A stretch of DNA of 64,000 bases from F22 sp963678855 (GCA_963678855.1 OY787448.1:2418001-2482000); one strand, 5' to 3'. Positions 9,972 to 19,411 are shown, numbered from the stretch's first letter. The notes: generated by a model not told the origin, from the letters alone. Numbers and translations: made by a program.

Positions 9972-10685
9972 GTGAATTTTTTAAACATTAATATATGTGT
10001 GATGATTGGCTTTTATGTTTCTTCTGCTGTTGTAGCTCTAGAAGCTCTTTTTCTGGAGAAGCTGAACCCTGTACTTGCACAGTGGCTCAAAGGAGGAGAA
10101 ACGTTTAAAAGTGATGTAGTACTACTCACGGGTTCGCAGTCTACAATGACTACTAATTATGATTGGGTGTCTACATTGTCAATAGCGCTTATTGTTTTGA
10201 CTTACATTCTTATCACAGTATTGGTGGTTATTTTAGTAAGACGAGGACTGATGGGTAAGAATCATACGTCTTTTGCGGGGACCAACGACCCCCATTCTCC
10301 ATCAGTAGAGAAGAGACATGGTGATAACTATACTTCACAGAGAATCCAGTTGTCAGATATTGTATCTCAGGCAAGCCCTAATATAAAACAATGGAAAGAG
10401 GTCAAACTTCAGGTTGAAACCAGTGAATTACCTCACCGTTTACAAGAGCGTTACTTAAACGCACTTGCTCACTTTGACAAGAAAAGATTTGAAGAAGTGG
10501 GACATATGGCAAGACGTGCACTTACTGAAAGTGATAAGCGCTATATGATTTGTTTTATCGTGGGAATGAGTATAACTGATATTGCTACTATATTTCATGT
10601 GGAACCAACAAGTTTGTATACCATGAAATATCGGATAAAAAAGAAATTCCCGCCTGAGTTAATTGACTATATAGAGTTTTTATGA
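9972..10685 (+). CDS. membrane-anchored LuxR-type HTH protein
   Basis: Two hydrophobic helices, about residues 8-28 and 67-92 (STLSIALIVLTYILITVL), are followed by a cytoplasmic helical linker (120-180) and a C-terminal helix-turn-helix (about 185-237: ITDIATIFHVEPTSLYTMK then YRIKKKFP). This resembles the C-terminal DNA-binding module of Bacteroidota TPR/LuxR-type regulators. There is no receiver or kinase domain. It lies 62 bases upstream of the large lipoprotein gene in the same direction, so a role in controlling that gene is a reasonable guess. The short extracytoplasmic loop (about 30-66) would be the only sensing part. Family-level assignment moderate, target inferred. Confidence 0.65.
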   Translation: MNFLNINICVMIGFYVSSAVVALEALFLEKLNPVLAQWLKGGETFKSDVVLLTGSQSTMTTNYDWVSTLSIALIVLTYILITVLVVILVRRGLMGKNHTSFAGTNDPHSPSVEKRHGDNYTSQRIQLSDIVSQASPNIKQWKEVKLQVETSELPHRLQERYLNALAHFDKKRFEEVGHMARRALTESDKRYMICFIVGMSITDIATIFHVEPTSLYTMKYRIKKKFPPELIDYIEFL

Positions 10686-10747
10686 ATTCATGATAATATA
10701 TCGAGATCCTATATTTAATTTGATTGTTTAATTAGAAAGTTATTACT

Positions 10748-13700
10748 ATGAACAAGAAGATTTTTCAAAGCCTATTTATGATAGGTGCAATGCTAGTAGG
10801 TACGGCTGGCTTCGTTGGCTGTAGCGAAGATTATGACGATGATATTGATCGTCTGGAAATGCTCATTGATGAGAACGAGAACGCAATTTCTGCTATTAAC
10901 CAATTGGTTGCTAGTGGTAGCGTGATTACTGGTGTAGCCACAAATGCTGAAGGGCTAGAAATTACCTTGAGCAATGGCCAAAAATATACGATTACAAATG
11001 GTGTAGACGGTATGAATGGTCAAGATGCGGTACTTTGGACTGTAGGACAAGACGGCTATTGGTATAAAGATGGTGTTAAACAAGACTTCAAGGCTGTCGG
11101 CCAAGACGGTGTCGATGGTCAAGATGGAGCAGACGGCGTAAATGGTGAAGACGGTGCTCCTGGTGGTTATTATAAACCAAATGCAGACGGTACTTGGGAC
11201 CTTTATGCTGCTGATGGAACTTTGGTCAATGCTGATACAGGCTTAGACTGGAAGGTGCCATTGGGTGGTGATGAAGAACCATTGACCGCAGTATGGAATG
11301 CGGATGGTAGTTTGGTATTGAGTGGCGAAGCTACAGGTAATCAAACTGTCATTATTGGTCAATCTGTTCTTACTGACTTAGTATTTATCCCTGAAATGAC
11401 ATTGGATGGACATAATGCACAAGAAGTAAGATGGTTGCCATTGAGAGATAGTGGTAAATGTAATGGTAGAACTGGTATGGTTGCTGCTGAAGAAGTACAT
11501 TACCGTATCAATCCTATTACAATTGACCCTGACGATGTAGATTGGGCATTTGTAGGTCGCGATCTAGAAACTCGTGCTGCAATTGGTGATATGGATTATT
11601 ATGAGCCAATCACAAGCCATATGCCTTATGGTGTAGGTGCATTGACATTCTTGCTCCAACCTGGTGAAGAAGATAGTGAATGGTTTGATATGAGTTCTTA
11701 TGATATACCGAATGGACTCCGCGATGGTCAGATGGTTAAGACGTTTGCTCTTAAGGGTGTACAGGATGTACAATCTGGACAACAAGAAACTCAAACTATC
11801 GTTTCTGATTATGCTGTAGTGCTTCCAGTAATGTGTGAGCCTGTTATTGCAAGAACAGATATGGAAGTTCCTAATCCTCATGGAGCTAATCCTAACTTGT
11901 TGACTACAGATAACGTATATGACAATATTCCTCATATTGATGATCCTGAAACATATGAAATTCATCCGGGTCATGAATTTGATTTGAGTAAGTATGTATT
12001 TGCATGTGTTGGTGATGATATGCAAACACGTGAAGATCGTGAACTTTGTTGTGATCTCAATTTTGTAGAAAACGAAGGTTTCCTAACTGAAGATTATAGA
12101 ATTGAGTTTACAAAGGTAACTAATTATCTAGGTAATGACGGACAAACAGACCAATCATATTTCATTGATATTGATCCTGTAACTTCAATCTTGACTGTCA
12201 ATACAAATTCTTCTAGTTTGGCACGTAGACCAGTTGTGAAGGTTACATGGTATTCAAATAAGGATTACGGATGTCCTATGGCAAACCCTATTGTTAAGGT
12301 TGCGTACATCAAGTTCTTGATTACTCCTGAACCAGTAGCTATTGATCCATTTGAACTAGGTGCAATTCCTTACCGTCATCTATTTGTAGAAAACTTGACG
12401 TCATGGACTAATGACTACAGAGCTGCTTACCCTAACTCATCACATAGTTACTATTGGATGTGCGTTGATTGGGAAACTGTAAATGATCATGTATATGAAC
12501 CACTTGGAACATCTCATGATGAATTTATGGAAACATATTATAGAGAATTGACAGGTCCTTGGCCATGGCAATTGGCTAATTATACAACAATCTCTCATAA
12601 GATGATGGATGGTAGCGGTAATTACACTATTACACCGACTCATAGTCCTGTATTTGCATGGTGGTTCCCTAACTTGTTCATTACTCCAAATGTAGATACT
12701 TATGTAATGTGTCTTGGTATAACTCCATTTGCTAAGTTTGGTAAGTACGAAATGAAGGTTAAGGTTGATCCAGGTGATCATCACCCAGTTATTACATTCA
12801 CATTCCACTATGAAGTCTTAGAACCAGATCTTGTAGTACCTATGGTACCTGGATTCTTGCTCGATCCTAATGCAGATCCTAAGACTATTGTAACTCAAGG
12901 TACAGATTATGGCCCTCCTGGAAACTATATGATGCAAGCGTATGCAGGTGAAGCATTCAATAGAGGTATGTCTATTAATGGTGCGACATCTTATCGTTCA
13001 TTCTTCGGTCAAGATGGTATGGGTGAACCTATGTGGGTACCTGGTAAGATTAATGAAACTGACCATAGAATATTACTTCGTGAAGGTATTCACTCTAGTA
13101 AGCGATTGACAATGCTAGATTATTGGTCTGCTCAAGGTCATTACTGGAATGCTAATACTGGTCCTGCAATGCGACGTAGCATTAATCAAATTCTTGGATA
13201 TAATGATCAAGAAGGTATTCTATATAGAATCCATCCTAATTGGAAACTATGGGAAGACCAACGTGAATATAAGATGAAGTTGAAGACAATGTATCCTAAT
13301 GGATGCATGCATGAACATCCTTACAACTTGAGATTTGTGAATCCATTAGAAATGATGGTAGCTCCAATTCTTTACACTGACCATATTAATGGTAATAAGG
13401 ACTTCCAAGATCTTAGAGATAATGTAACTGCTTCTATTAATGGTGCATATATGTTGATGAGTAATGATAACAATTCTGGATCGAATCCTTATAATTATTA
13501 TTCATTCCAACCATTCTTCGACTATGGTTTAGCTCCAAGTACGATTCTATGGTATAGCTACCAATCAACTAATTCACCATATCAAGATTTCTTGAATCCA
13601 CAATTCAACAGCCTTGGTATGTATGATGGACGTTACACTTGGGAAAATGATGGTACTAAGTTAATCACAACTGAAAAGATTGGTGAAATGACAATTACAT

Positions 13701-13792
13701 TGGAAACTCCATTTGCTAAGCGAGTTCATACAGTGGATGTCAATGTTGAACCAGGAGTAACTCCTCCTGATACTCCAACTGTACCTCAATAA
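10748..13792 (+). CDS. large surface lipoprotein with DUF4988-like N-terminus and collagen-like Gly-x-y run
   Basis: Lipobox FVGC puts the lipidated Cys at residue 25, followed by the acidic SEDYDDD tail typical of surface-exposed Bacteroidota lipoproteins. A short coiled-coil-like helix (about 30-55), a stretch like DUF4988 (NGQKYTITNG), and a collagen-like block at about 113-140 (GQDGVDGQDGADG) come next. The remaining ~870 residues are not recognised; they are Tyr/Trp/Asn-rich and beta-like. Codon choice is very uniform (GGT, GAA, CCT, AAG-rich), as in abundant proteins. It is not part of a SusCD pair. Possible roles are a surface coat or an adhesin; neither can be shown from sequence. Confidence 0.75.
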   Translation: MNKKIFQSLFMIGAMLVGTAGFVGCSEDYDDDIDRLEMLIDENENAISAINQLVASGSVITGVATNAEGLEITLSNGQKYTITNGVDGMNGQDAVLWTVGQDGYWYKDGVKQDFKAVGQDGVDGQDGADGVNGEDGAPGGYYKPNADGTWDLYAADGTLVNADTGLDWKVPLGGDEEPLTAVWNADGSLVLSGEATGNQTVIIGQSVLTDLVFIPEMTLDGHNAQEVRWLPLRDSGKCNGRTGMVAAEEVHYRINPITIDPDDVDWAFVGRDLETRAAIGDMDYYEPITSHMPYGVGALTFLLQPGEEDSEWFDMSSYDIPNGLRDGQMVKTFALKGVQDVQSGQQETQTIVSDYAVVLPVMCEPVIARTDMEVPNPHGANPNLLTTDNVYDNIPHIDDPETYEIHPGHEFDLSKYVFACVGDDMQTREDRELCCDLNFVENEGFLTEDYRIEFTKVTNYLGNDGQTDQSYFIDIDPVTSILTVNTNSSSLARRPVVKVTWYSNKDYGCPMANPIVKVAYIKFLITPEPVAIDPFELGAIPYRHLFVENLTSWTNDYRAAYPNSSHSYYWMCVDWETVNDHVYEPLGTSHDEFMETYYRELTGPWPWQLANYTTISHKMMDGSGNYTITPTHSPVFAWWFPNLFITPNVDTYVMCLGITPFAKFGKYEMKVKVDPGDHHPVITFTFHYEVLEPDLVVPMVPGFLLDPNADPKTIVTQGTDYGPPGNYMMQAYAGEAFNRGMSINGATSYRSFFGQDGMGEPMWVPGKINETDHRILLREGIHSSKRLTMLDYWSAQGHYWNANTGPAMRRSINQILGYNDQEGILYRIHPNWKLWEDQREYKMKLKTMYPNGCMHEHPYNLRFVNPLEMMVAPILYTDHINGNKDFQDLRDNVTASINGAYMLMSNDNNSGSNPYNYYSFQPFFDYGLAPSTILWYSYQSTNSPYQDFLNPQFNSLGMYDGRYTWENDGTKLITTEKIGEMTITLETPFAKRVHTVDVNVEPGVTPPDTPTVPQ

Positions 13793-13833
13793 GCTATTAT
13801 CAAACGTCTTATGATGTTGAATCTTAAATAATG

Positions 13834-13870
13834 AAAACGAGGGTGTCATCAGACATGATACCCTCGTTTT
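13834..13870 (+). terminator. strong intrinsic terminator after the surface lipoprotein
   Basis: A 16-bp stem: AAAACGAGGGT with ACCCTCGTTTT, continued by GTCAT/ATGAT with one G-T pair, five-base loop. The A and T flanks make it work in both directions. Confidence 0.75.
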
Positions 13871-13980
13871 ACTACCAAAAAGAAATTATTGACTTGTGAA
13901 TATCATGTCATTAAATAAGCACTCGTTTTTAATTTTAATATAGGTTTCCTGGGTGCAGGAAATTGTGTTAAGTGTAAGTA

Positions 13981-14021
13981 TAGTAGGGGGACCATGTTGT
14001 GAAACATGATCCCCTTTACTA
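13981..14021. terminator. second hairpin downstream of the lipoprotein gene
   Basis: Arms GGGGGACCATGTT and AACATGATCCCC with a 4-base loop and TAGTA/TACTA flanks. Its right arm resembles the right arm of the terminator at 13834-13870, suggesting a duplicated and diverged copy. No clean T-tract follows, so termination is uncertain. Confidence 0.45.
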
Positions 14022-14223
14022 TATATAATAATGTGTCGTAAAGTGCTAGCAATGAGTGCCCTATAAGACAATATAACAGAGGCCTTATATAAAATGTGTC
14101 TAAGTTTAGTTTGTGGGGAAAATAAATTGCGGATTTATTTCCCTAATTCAAAGATAATCCGTTCCTTTGTGCTTGAATTTACATTTAAAATTCTATATAG
14201 TAATATTCAAACAATTATAAGTC

Positions 14224-14628
14224 ATGAAAATTTCTCACATTGAGCACCTAGGTATCGCAGTAAAAAGTATCGAAGAAGCACTTCCATACTACGAAAAGGT
14301 ACTAGGACTAGAATGCTACAACATCGAGACTGTAGAAGATCAAAAAGTGCGCACTGCCTTTTTGAAAGTAGGTGAAGTTAAGCTAGAACTTTTGGAGCCA
14401 ACATGCGAAGAAAGCACTATCGCTAAGTTTATCGAGAAAAAAGGTGAAGGTATTCACCACCTAGCATTCGCTGTTGCTGATGGCGTGCAAAATGCACTTG
14501 CTGAGATGGAATCTAATGGAGTCCGTCTTATCGATAAAGCACCTCGTGGAGGAGCTGAGAACCTAAACATTGCATTCCTTCACCCAAAGTCAACTCAGGG
14601 TATCCTAACTGAACTTTGCGAGAAGTAA
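14224..14628 (+). CDS. mce: methylmalonyl-CoA epimerase
   Basis: Interconverts (R)- and (S)-methylmalonyl-CoA between the B12 mutase and the decarboxylase. A 134-residue vicinal-oxygen-chelate protein with the expected metal ligands: His in ISHIEHLGIAV at the start, GIHHLAFAV in the middle, and the C-terminal ILTELCEK Glu. It heads the Mmd operon, 29 bases before mmdA. The mutase genes are not in the window. Confidence 0.95.
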   Translation: MKISHIEHLGIAVKSIEEALPYYEKVLGLECYNIETVEDQKVRTAFLKVGEVKLELLEPTCEESTIAKFIEKKGEGIHHLAFAVADGVQNALAEMESNGVRLIDKAPRGGAENLNIAFLHPKSTQGILTELCEK

Positions 14629-14657
14629 TCCATTCAATCTGAAAAAAGAAAATTATT

Positions 14658-16211
14658 ATGAGTAACCAATTGGAGAAAGTAAAAGAGCTAATTGAGTTGC
14701 GTGCTCAAGCTCGTCTTGGTGGTGGTGAAAAAGCTATCGAGAAACAACACGCGAAGGGAAAGTACACTGCTCGTGAGCGTATCGCTCAACTACTTGATGA
14801 AGGTAGCTTCGAGGAGATGGATATGTTTGTAAAACACCGTTGTACTAACTTCGGTATGGAAAAGAAGCAATACCTAGGTGATGGTGTTGTAACTGGTTTC
14901 GGTACTATCGAAGGACGTCTAGTTTATGTTTTCGCTCAAGACTTTACAGTAGCAGCAGGTTCTCTTTCTGAGGCTATGTCTATGAAGATCTGTAAGGTGA
15001 TGGATCAAGCGATGAAGATGGGTGCACCTTGTATCGGTATCAATGACTCGGGTGGTGCTCGTATCCAAGAAGGTATCAATGCACTTGCTGGTTATGCGGA
15101 AATTTTCCAACGTAACATTATGGCTTCTGGTGTAATTCCTCAAATCTCTGGTATTTTTGGCCCTTGTGCTGGTGGTGCAGTATATTCTCCTGCATTGACT
15201 GACTTTACATTGATGACTGAAGGTACTTCATATATGTTCTTGACAGGTCCTGCAGTGGTAAAGACTGTGACTGGTGAAGATGTAACTCAAGAACAACTTG
15301 GTGGTGCTAGTGTTCACTCTTCCAAGAGTGGTGTGACTCACTTCACTGCTTCAACAGGTGAAGAAGGTCTTTCTATCATTCGTAAGCTACTTAGCTATAT
15401 TCCTCAAAACAACCTAGAAGAGGCTCCTCTTGTAGAATGTACTGACCCTATCGATCGTTTGGAAGATAGCTTGAATGAGATCATTCCTGATAATCCAAAT
15501 ATGGCGTACGATATGTACGAAGTGATCGGTGACTGTGTGGATAATGGTGAATTCCTTGAAGTACAAGGTAACTACGCGAAGAACATTATCGTCGGTTTCG
15601 CTCGTTTCAACGGTCAAAGTGTAGGTATTGTAGCTAACCAACCAAAGTTCTTGGCTGGTGTATTGGATAGCAATGCTTCTCGTAAAGCTGCTCGTTTCGT
15701 ACGTTTCTGTGATGCTTTCAATATCCCTTTGGTAACATTTGTTGATGTACCAGGTTTCCTTCCAGGTACAGGTCAAGAATACAATGGTGTTATCCTTCAC
15801 GGTGCTAAGTTGCTTTATGCTTATGGTGAAGCTACTGTACCTAAGGTAACTATCACGCTTCGTAAATCTTACGGTGGCTCTCATATCGTAATGTCTTGTA
15901 AGCAACTTCGTGGTGATGTGAACTACGCATGGCCAACTGCCGAAATCGCTGTAATGGGTGCTGCTGGTGCAGCTGCAGTTTTGTATGCTCGTGAAGCGAA
16001 AACTCAAGATGATCCTAAGGCATTTATTGCTGAGAAAGAAGCTGAGTACACTAAGCTATTTGCTAATCCTTATAATGCCGCTAAGTATGGCTACATTGAT
16101 GACGTAATCGAGCCACGTAATACTCGTTTCCGTATCATTCGTGCTCTACAACAGCTACAAACTAAGAAGCTCTTCAACCCAGCTAAGAAGCACGGTAACA
16201 TTCCGTTGTAA
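14658..16211 (+). CDS. mmdA: methylmalonyl-CoA decarboxylase alpha subunit (carboxyltransferase)
   Basis: Moves the carboxyl group of methylmalonyl-CoA to biotin on MmdC, giving propionyl-CoA. 517 residues with the paired crotonase-like carboxyltransferase domains; the oxyanion-hole segments GGARIQEG and GPCAGGAVYSPAL, and FVDVPGFLPGTGQE and GGSHIVMSCK in the second half are all present. Propionyl-CoA carboxylase beta is nearly identical in sequence; the following membrane subunits and absence of a biotin carboxylase gene favour the sodium-pumping decarboxylase. Confidence 0.95.
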   Translation: MSNQLEKVKELIELRAQARLGGGEKAIEKQHAKGKYTARERIAQLLDEGSFEEMDMFVKHRCTNFGMEKKQYLGDGVVTGFGTIEGRLVYVFAQDFTVAAGSLSEAMSMKICKVMDQAMKMGAPCIGINDSGGARIQEGINALAGYAEIFQRNIMASGVIPQISGIFGPCAGGAVYSPALTDFTLMTEGTSYMFLTGPAVVKTVTGEDVTQEQLGGASVHSSKSGVTHFTASTGEEGLSIIRKLLSYIPQNNLEEAPLVECTDPIDRLEDSLNEIIPDNPNMAYDMYEVIGDCVDNGEFLEVQGNYAKNIIVGFARFNGQSVGIVANQPKFLAGVLDSNASRKAARFVRFCDAFNIPLVTFVDVPGFLPGTGQEYNGVILHGAKLLYAYGEATVPKVTITLRKSYGGSHIVMSCKQLRGDVNYAWPTAEIAVMGAAGAAAVLYAREAKTQDDPKAFIAEKEAEYTKLFANPYNAAKYGYIDDVIEPRNTRFRIIRALQQLQTKKLFNPAKKHGNIPL

Positions 16212-16240
16212 TCCGCTGTAACCTTAAATGAAGAGCTACC

Positions 16241-17257
16241 ATGAAAAAAACTAATATTCTGACTATATGTCTTCTCCTTATCGTCGCTGTGCATGGTTCT
16301 GCTTTTGCACAGGGCGCCAAGGGGCTCCGCATTAATGAAGTTCAACTTTCTGTGGAGGATTCAATGGGGTTAGTTCCTGGTTGGATCGAGATTTACAATA
16401 CGACTCATGCTACGGTAGATATCCGTGGCTGCTATGTTGCAACTAATCCTGCGGTACTAACCACGCAGAGTGTTGTTGAACGTACGAAAATGATGTATCG
16501 AATCCCATCTGGTGATAATGTGACGAAAGTTGCACCACGTCAGCAGTTGGTGATTGATTTTGACCGACATTCTAACCGTGGACCTTTACATATGCCAGCG
16601 TCGGTAAGTTTGGTACCTGCCAAGCAAAACCTTGAAGGGAAAATATGGATTGGTCTATTTGATGCTAACGGAAATGACTTAATCGATGTGATTGAGTTTA
16701 AAGAAGAAGATGTGAAGAAAGGGATTTACTTCGCTCGTATTCGAGATGGAGAATCTATTGATGAGCATCATCGCGAACTGAAGCGTCCTAGTAAGAAAGA
16801 TTTTTCTGATGTAGAAGCCTATATGGAGAAAGATTATGAAAACTGGTCGGTCATTAGTCATGATAAAGTGTCACCTGGTACTCTCAACAACTTTCCAACA
16901 AATGAGCGTATTGCAGATATGAAACGAGAAGACCCTAGAGGTGGTCAGATTGCTGTTACGGCTATGCTGATTGTGTTTTGTGGTCTACTTGTCCTCTTCC
17001 TGTCATTCCGCCTAGTGAGCATGCTAGCGGTACGTCAAGCACGTATCAACAAAATGCGAGCTATTGGTGGTACTTCAATTGAAGAAACAAAATTGGCTTC
17101 TGGAGAAGTGTATGCGGCCATTTCTATGGCACTGCACCAAGCAGGGTCTGATGAGCATGATTGGGAAGAAACGGTCTTGACTATTAATCGTGTAAAACGT
17201 TCGTATTCTCCTTGGAGCTCGAAAATTTATACTTTACGTCATGATCCTAGAAAATAA
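16241..17257 (+). CDS. mmdD: OadG-family decarboxylase subunit with N-terminal lamin-tail-like domain
   Basis: Membrane-anchoring subunit of the decarboxylase. Signal peptide ending near AFAQG (residues 1-24), a periplasmic beta domain with LRINEVQLSVEDS and WIEIYNTT (lamin-tail type, about 28-150), a single membrane helix AMLIVFCGLLVLFLSFRL (about 244-265) and a cytoplasmic tail. The tail's last ~55 residues (GEVYAAISMALHQ to TLRHDPRK) are homologous to the whole of the next small protein. 29 bases after mmdA. The extra periplasmic domain is absent from classic short OadG/MmdD proteins. Confidence 0.85.
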   Translation: MKKTNILTICLLLIVAVHGSAFAQGAKGLRINEVQLSVEDSMGLVPGWIEIYNTTHATVDIRGCYVATNPAVLTTQSVVERTKMMYRIPSGDNVTKVAPRQQLVIDFDRHSNRGPLHMPASVSLVPAKQNLEGKIWIGLFDANGNDLIDVIEFKEEDVKKGIYFARIRDGESIDEHHRELKRPSKKDFSDVEAYMEKDYENWSVISHDKVSPGTLNNFPTNERIADMKREDPRGGQIAVTAMLIVFCGLLVLFLSFRLVSMLAVRQARINKMRAIGGTSIEETKLASGEVYAAISMALHQAGSDEHDWEETVLTINRVKRSYSPWSSKIYTLRHDPRK

Positions 17258-17297
17258 ATAAACTCAGTAGAATTATAAATTAAAACATTGAGCAATC

Positions 17298-17519
17298 ATG
17301 ACTGACAACTTAACGAATAAAGAGGTTGAGCAAAAACAAGATGTAGCTTGTGAATTGCCAACAGAAGAAGTGTTTGCAGCCATCGCTATGGCTCTGCATG
17401 AAGACAATGCAGATGTACATGATTGGGAGGATACTCGATTGACTATCAAGCATAGATCAAGTATATTCTCTCCATGGAGTGCGAAGTTCCATACACTACG
17501 CCACTATCCAGGTCGTTAA
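17298..17519 (+). CDS. mmdE: small decarboxylase subunit, MmdE-like
   Basis: A 73-residue soluble protein whose residues 22-73 (EEVFAAIAMALHE, HDWEDTRLTIKH, SPWSAKFHTLRH) match the C-terminal tail of the upstream OadG-family subunit. In Veillonella the epsilon subunit is likewise a short homologue of the delta C-terminus and stabilises the complex, so the same role is inferred. Position between mmdD and mmdC with 40-45-base gaps supports this. Confidence 0.8.
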   Translation: MTDNLTNKEVEQKQDVACELPTEEVFAAIAMALHEDNADVHDWEDTRLTIKHRSSIFSPWSAKFHTLRHYPGR

Positions 17520-17564
17520 GGATAAACTTTAACAACAATCTGTAACTTTAAAAGTAACCCAACA

Positions 17565-17999
17565 ATGAAACAGTATAAGTACAAAATCAATGGCAATACC
17601 TACAACGTATCTATCAACGATGTAGATGATAACATGGCTCAAGTAGAAGTTAATGGCACGCCATACAATGTAGAACTAGAAAAGAAAGCTAAGCCAGCAG
17701 TAAAGAAGATTAGTCGTCCAGCTGCTGCCCCTACTACTGACGCAGGTGCTCCTGTTGTATCTCGTCCAGCTGCAGGTGGTGCAGGTGGTGGTGCTATTCA
17801 ATCTCCACTTCCAGGTGTTATCGTAGACATTCGTGTTGCTGTAGGTGATACTGTAGCTAAAGGTCAAACAGTTTTGATTCTTGAAGCTATGAAGATGGAA
17901 AATGAAATCCATGCTGACAAGGATGGTAAAGTTGTAGCAATCAACGTAAATAAGGGAGATTCTGTACTTGAGGGTACTGATCTAGTTGTTGTCGAGTAA
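17565..17999 (+). CDS. mmdC: biotin carboxyl carrier subunit of methylmalonyl-CoA decarboxylase
   Basis: Carries the carboxyl group on biotin between MmdA and MmdB. 144 residues: N-terminal beta segment, a Pro/Ala/Gly-rich flexible linker (about 43-78) and a biotinyl domain with K110 in EAMKMENE. The linker is shorter than in some relatives but of the same type. Confidence 0.95.
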   Translation: MKQYKYKINGNTYNVSINDVDDNMAQVEVNGTPYNVELEKKAKPAVKKISRPAAAPTTDAGAPVVSRPAAGGAGGGAIQSPLPGVIVDIRVAVGDTVAKGQTVLILEAMKMENEIHADKDGKVVAINVNKGDSVLEGTDLVVVE

Positions 18000-18012
18000 A
18001 AACAACTGCCCC

Positions 18013-19155
18013 ATGGACTATATCTTATCAAATCTCGAAACGTTTTGGAGCTATACAGGTTTTGCTAATGCAACTCCTCAGCACCTTATTATGCTAATTG
18101 TTGGTTTAATCTTCTTGTTTTTAGCAATCAAGAAGAATTTTGAACCAATGCTATTGTTGCCAATAGGATTTGGTATCCTAATTGGTAATATCCCTTTTCA
18201 AGAGGGACTCGAAATCGGAATCTACGAAGAAGGCTCTGTATTGAACATCTTATATCAGGGTGTACGTACAGGTTGGTATCCACCACTTGTGTTTCTTGGA
18301 GTAGGAGCCCTTACGGACTTCTCTTCACTGATTGCTAATCCTAAGCTGATGCTTATTGGTGCGGCAGCACAATTTGGTATATTCGGTGCCTTTATAATTG
18401 CTCGCGCTATCGGCTTTGAACCTGATCAGGCTGCTGGTATTGCGATTATTGGTGGCGCAGATGGTCCAACAGCTATCTTCTTGTCTTCTAAACTAGCTCC
18501 TAACTTACTGGGAGCTATTGCAGTATCTGCTTATAGTTATATGGCGATGGTACCTATCATTCAGCCACCAATTATGAGACTACTGTCGACAAAGAAGGAA
18601 CGCGTGATTCGTATGAAATCACCTCGTGCGGTATCGCACAATGAAAAGGTGCTTTTCCCGATTGTGGGTATGTTGCTTACATGCTTCTTGGTGCCTACAG
18701 CTATACCATTGCTTGGTATGTTGTTCTTTGGTAACTTGCTTAAGGAGTCTGGAGTAACACGCCGTCTTGCTGATACCGCAAGTGGATCTTTGACCGATGC
18801 AATTACTATTTTGTTGGGTGTCACTGTGGGTGCGTCTACACAGGCGTCTACTTTCTTGACACTAGATACAATTTTTATTTTCTTCTTAGGGCTATGTGCT
18901 TTTGTTATCGCGAGTACAAGTGGTATCCTATTTGTGAAGTTAATGAATGTATTCTTACCAGCAGATAAAAAAATCAATCCGTTGATTGGTAATGCGGGGG
19001 TTTCTGCGGTGCCTATGTCGGCTCGTATCTCTCAGAATGTAGGTTTGGAGTATGATCCAAATAACTATCTGTTGATGCACGCCATGGGACCGAATGTAGC
19101 AGGAGTTATTGGTAGCGCTGTAGCTGCTGGTGTACTGCTTTCTTTCCTAACGTAG
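18013..19155 (+). CDS. mmdB: sodium-pumping decarboxylase beta subunit
   Basis: Membrane subunit that releases CO2 from carboxybiotin and exports Na+. About 380 residues, multiple hydrophobic helices, and the family signature GGADGPTAIFLSSKLAP with the conserved Asp of the sodium site, plus GNAGVSAVPMSARISQ near the C-terminus. I start at ATG 18013 (MDYILSNLE); the frame is open further up to 17986 but that would overlap mmdC. Last gene of the operon. Confidence 0.93.
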   Translation: MDYILSNLETFWSYTGFANATPQHLIMLIVGLIFLFLAIKKNFEPMLLLPIGFGILIGNIPFQEGLEIGIYEEGSVLNILYQGVRTGWYPPLVFLGVGALTDFSSLIANPKLMLIGAAAQFGIFGAFIIARAIGFEPDQAAGIAIIGGADGPTAIFLSSKLAPNLLGAIAVSAYSYMAMVPIIQPPIMRLLSTKKERVIRMKSPRAVSHNEKVLFPIVGMLLTCFLVPTAIPLLGMLFFGNLLKESGVTRRLADTASGSLTDAITILLGVTVGASTQASTFLTLDTIFIFFLGLCAFVIASTSGILFVKLMNVFLPADKKINPLIGNAGVSAVPMSARISQNVGLEYDPNNYLLMHAMGPNVAGVIGSAVAAGVLLSFLT

Positions 19156-19241
19156 TATTAGAACCTTAAAACCTTAATATCTATCCTACTAAACACTGAG
19201 ATATAGTACTATAGATAAGATTAATTCTTAAACATATAAAG

Positions 19242-19288
19242 AGACATGCCTCATGAGTAATTTATACTCGAGGTGTGTCTTTTTCTTT
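19242..19288 (+). terminator. terminator of the mmd operon
   Basis: Imperfect hairpin AGACATGCCTCATGAGT against ACTCGAGGTGTGTCT, followed directly by a T-rich run (TTTTTCTTTT). Confidence 0.7.
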
Positions 19289-19364
19289 TGTGTATTTGCA
19301 AACGTTTTCAATATGGTGCAATAAAGAATAAGGTAGGTGTGCTAGGAACTTGTTATATTTTGAC

Positions 19365-19372
19365 TAACTTTG
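19365..19372 (+). promoter_or_regulatory. -7 element of the susA-like gene
   Basis: TAACTTTG. Transcription would start near 19379, which rules out the upstream in-frame TTG at 19370 as a start and supports ATG 19412. Confidence 0.5.
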
Positions 19373-19411
19373 AGTACTTCGAAAAATAACCTAATAATTT
19401 ATCTGAGATTT

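Noticed and set aside
11564..12025. Minus-strand 153-codon frame inside the surface lipoprotein gene (similar ones at 12440-12808, and at 15414-16007 in mmdA, 19967-20653 in susA)
   Set aside because: Antisense shadows: the forward genes have clear domain content and the reverse peptides are His/Ile/Thr-rich with no recognisable motif.
14658..16211. Propionyl-CoA carboxylase beta chain instead of MmdA
   Set aside because: Adjacent OadG-, BCCP- and OadB-type genes and no biotin carboxylase point to the decarboxylase pump.
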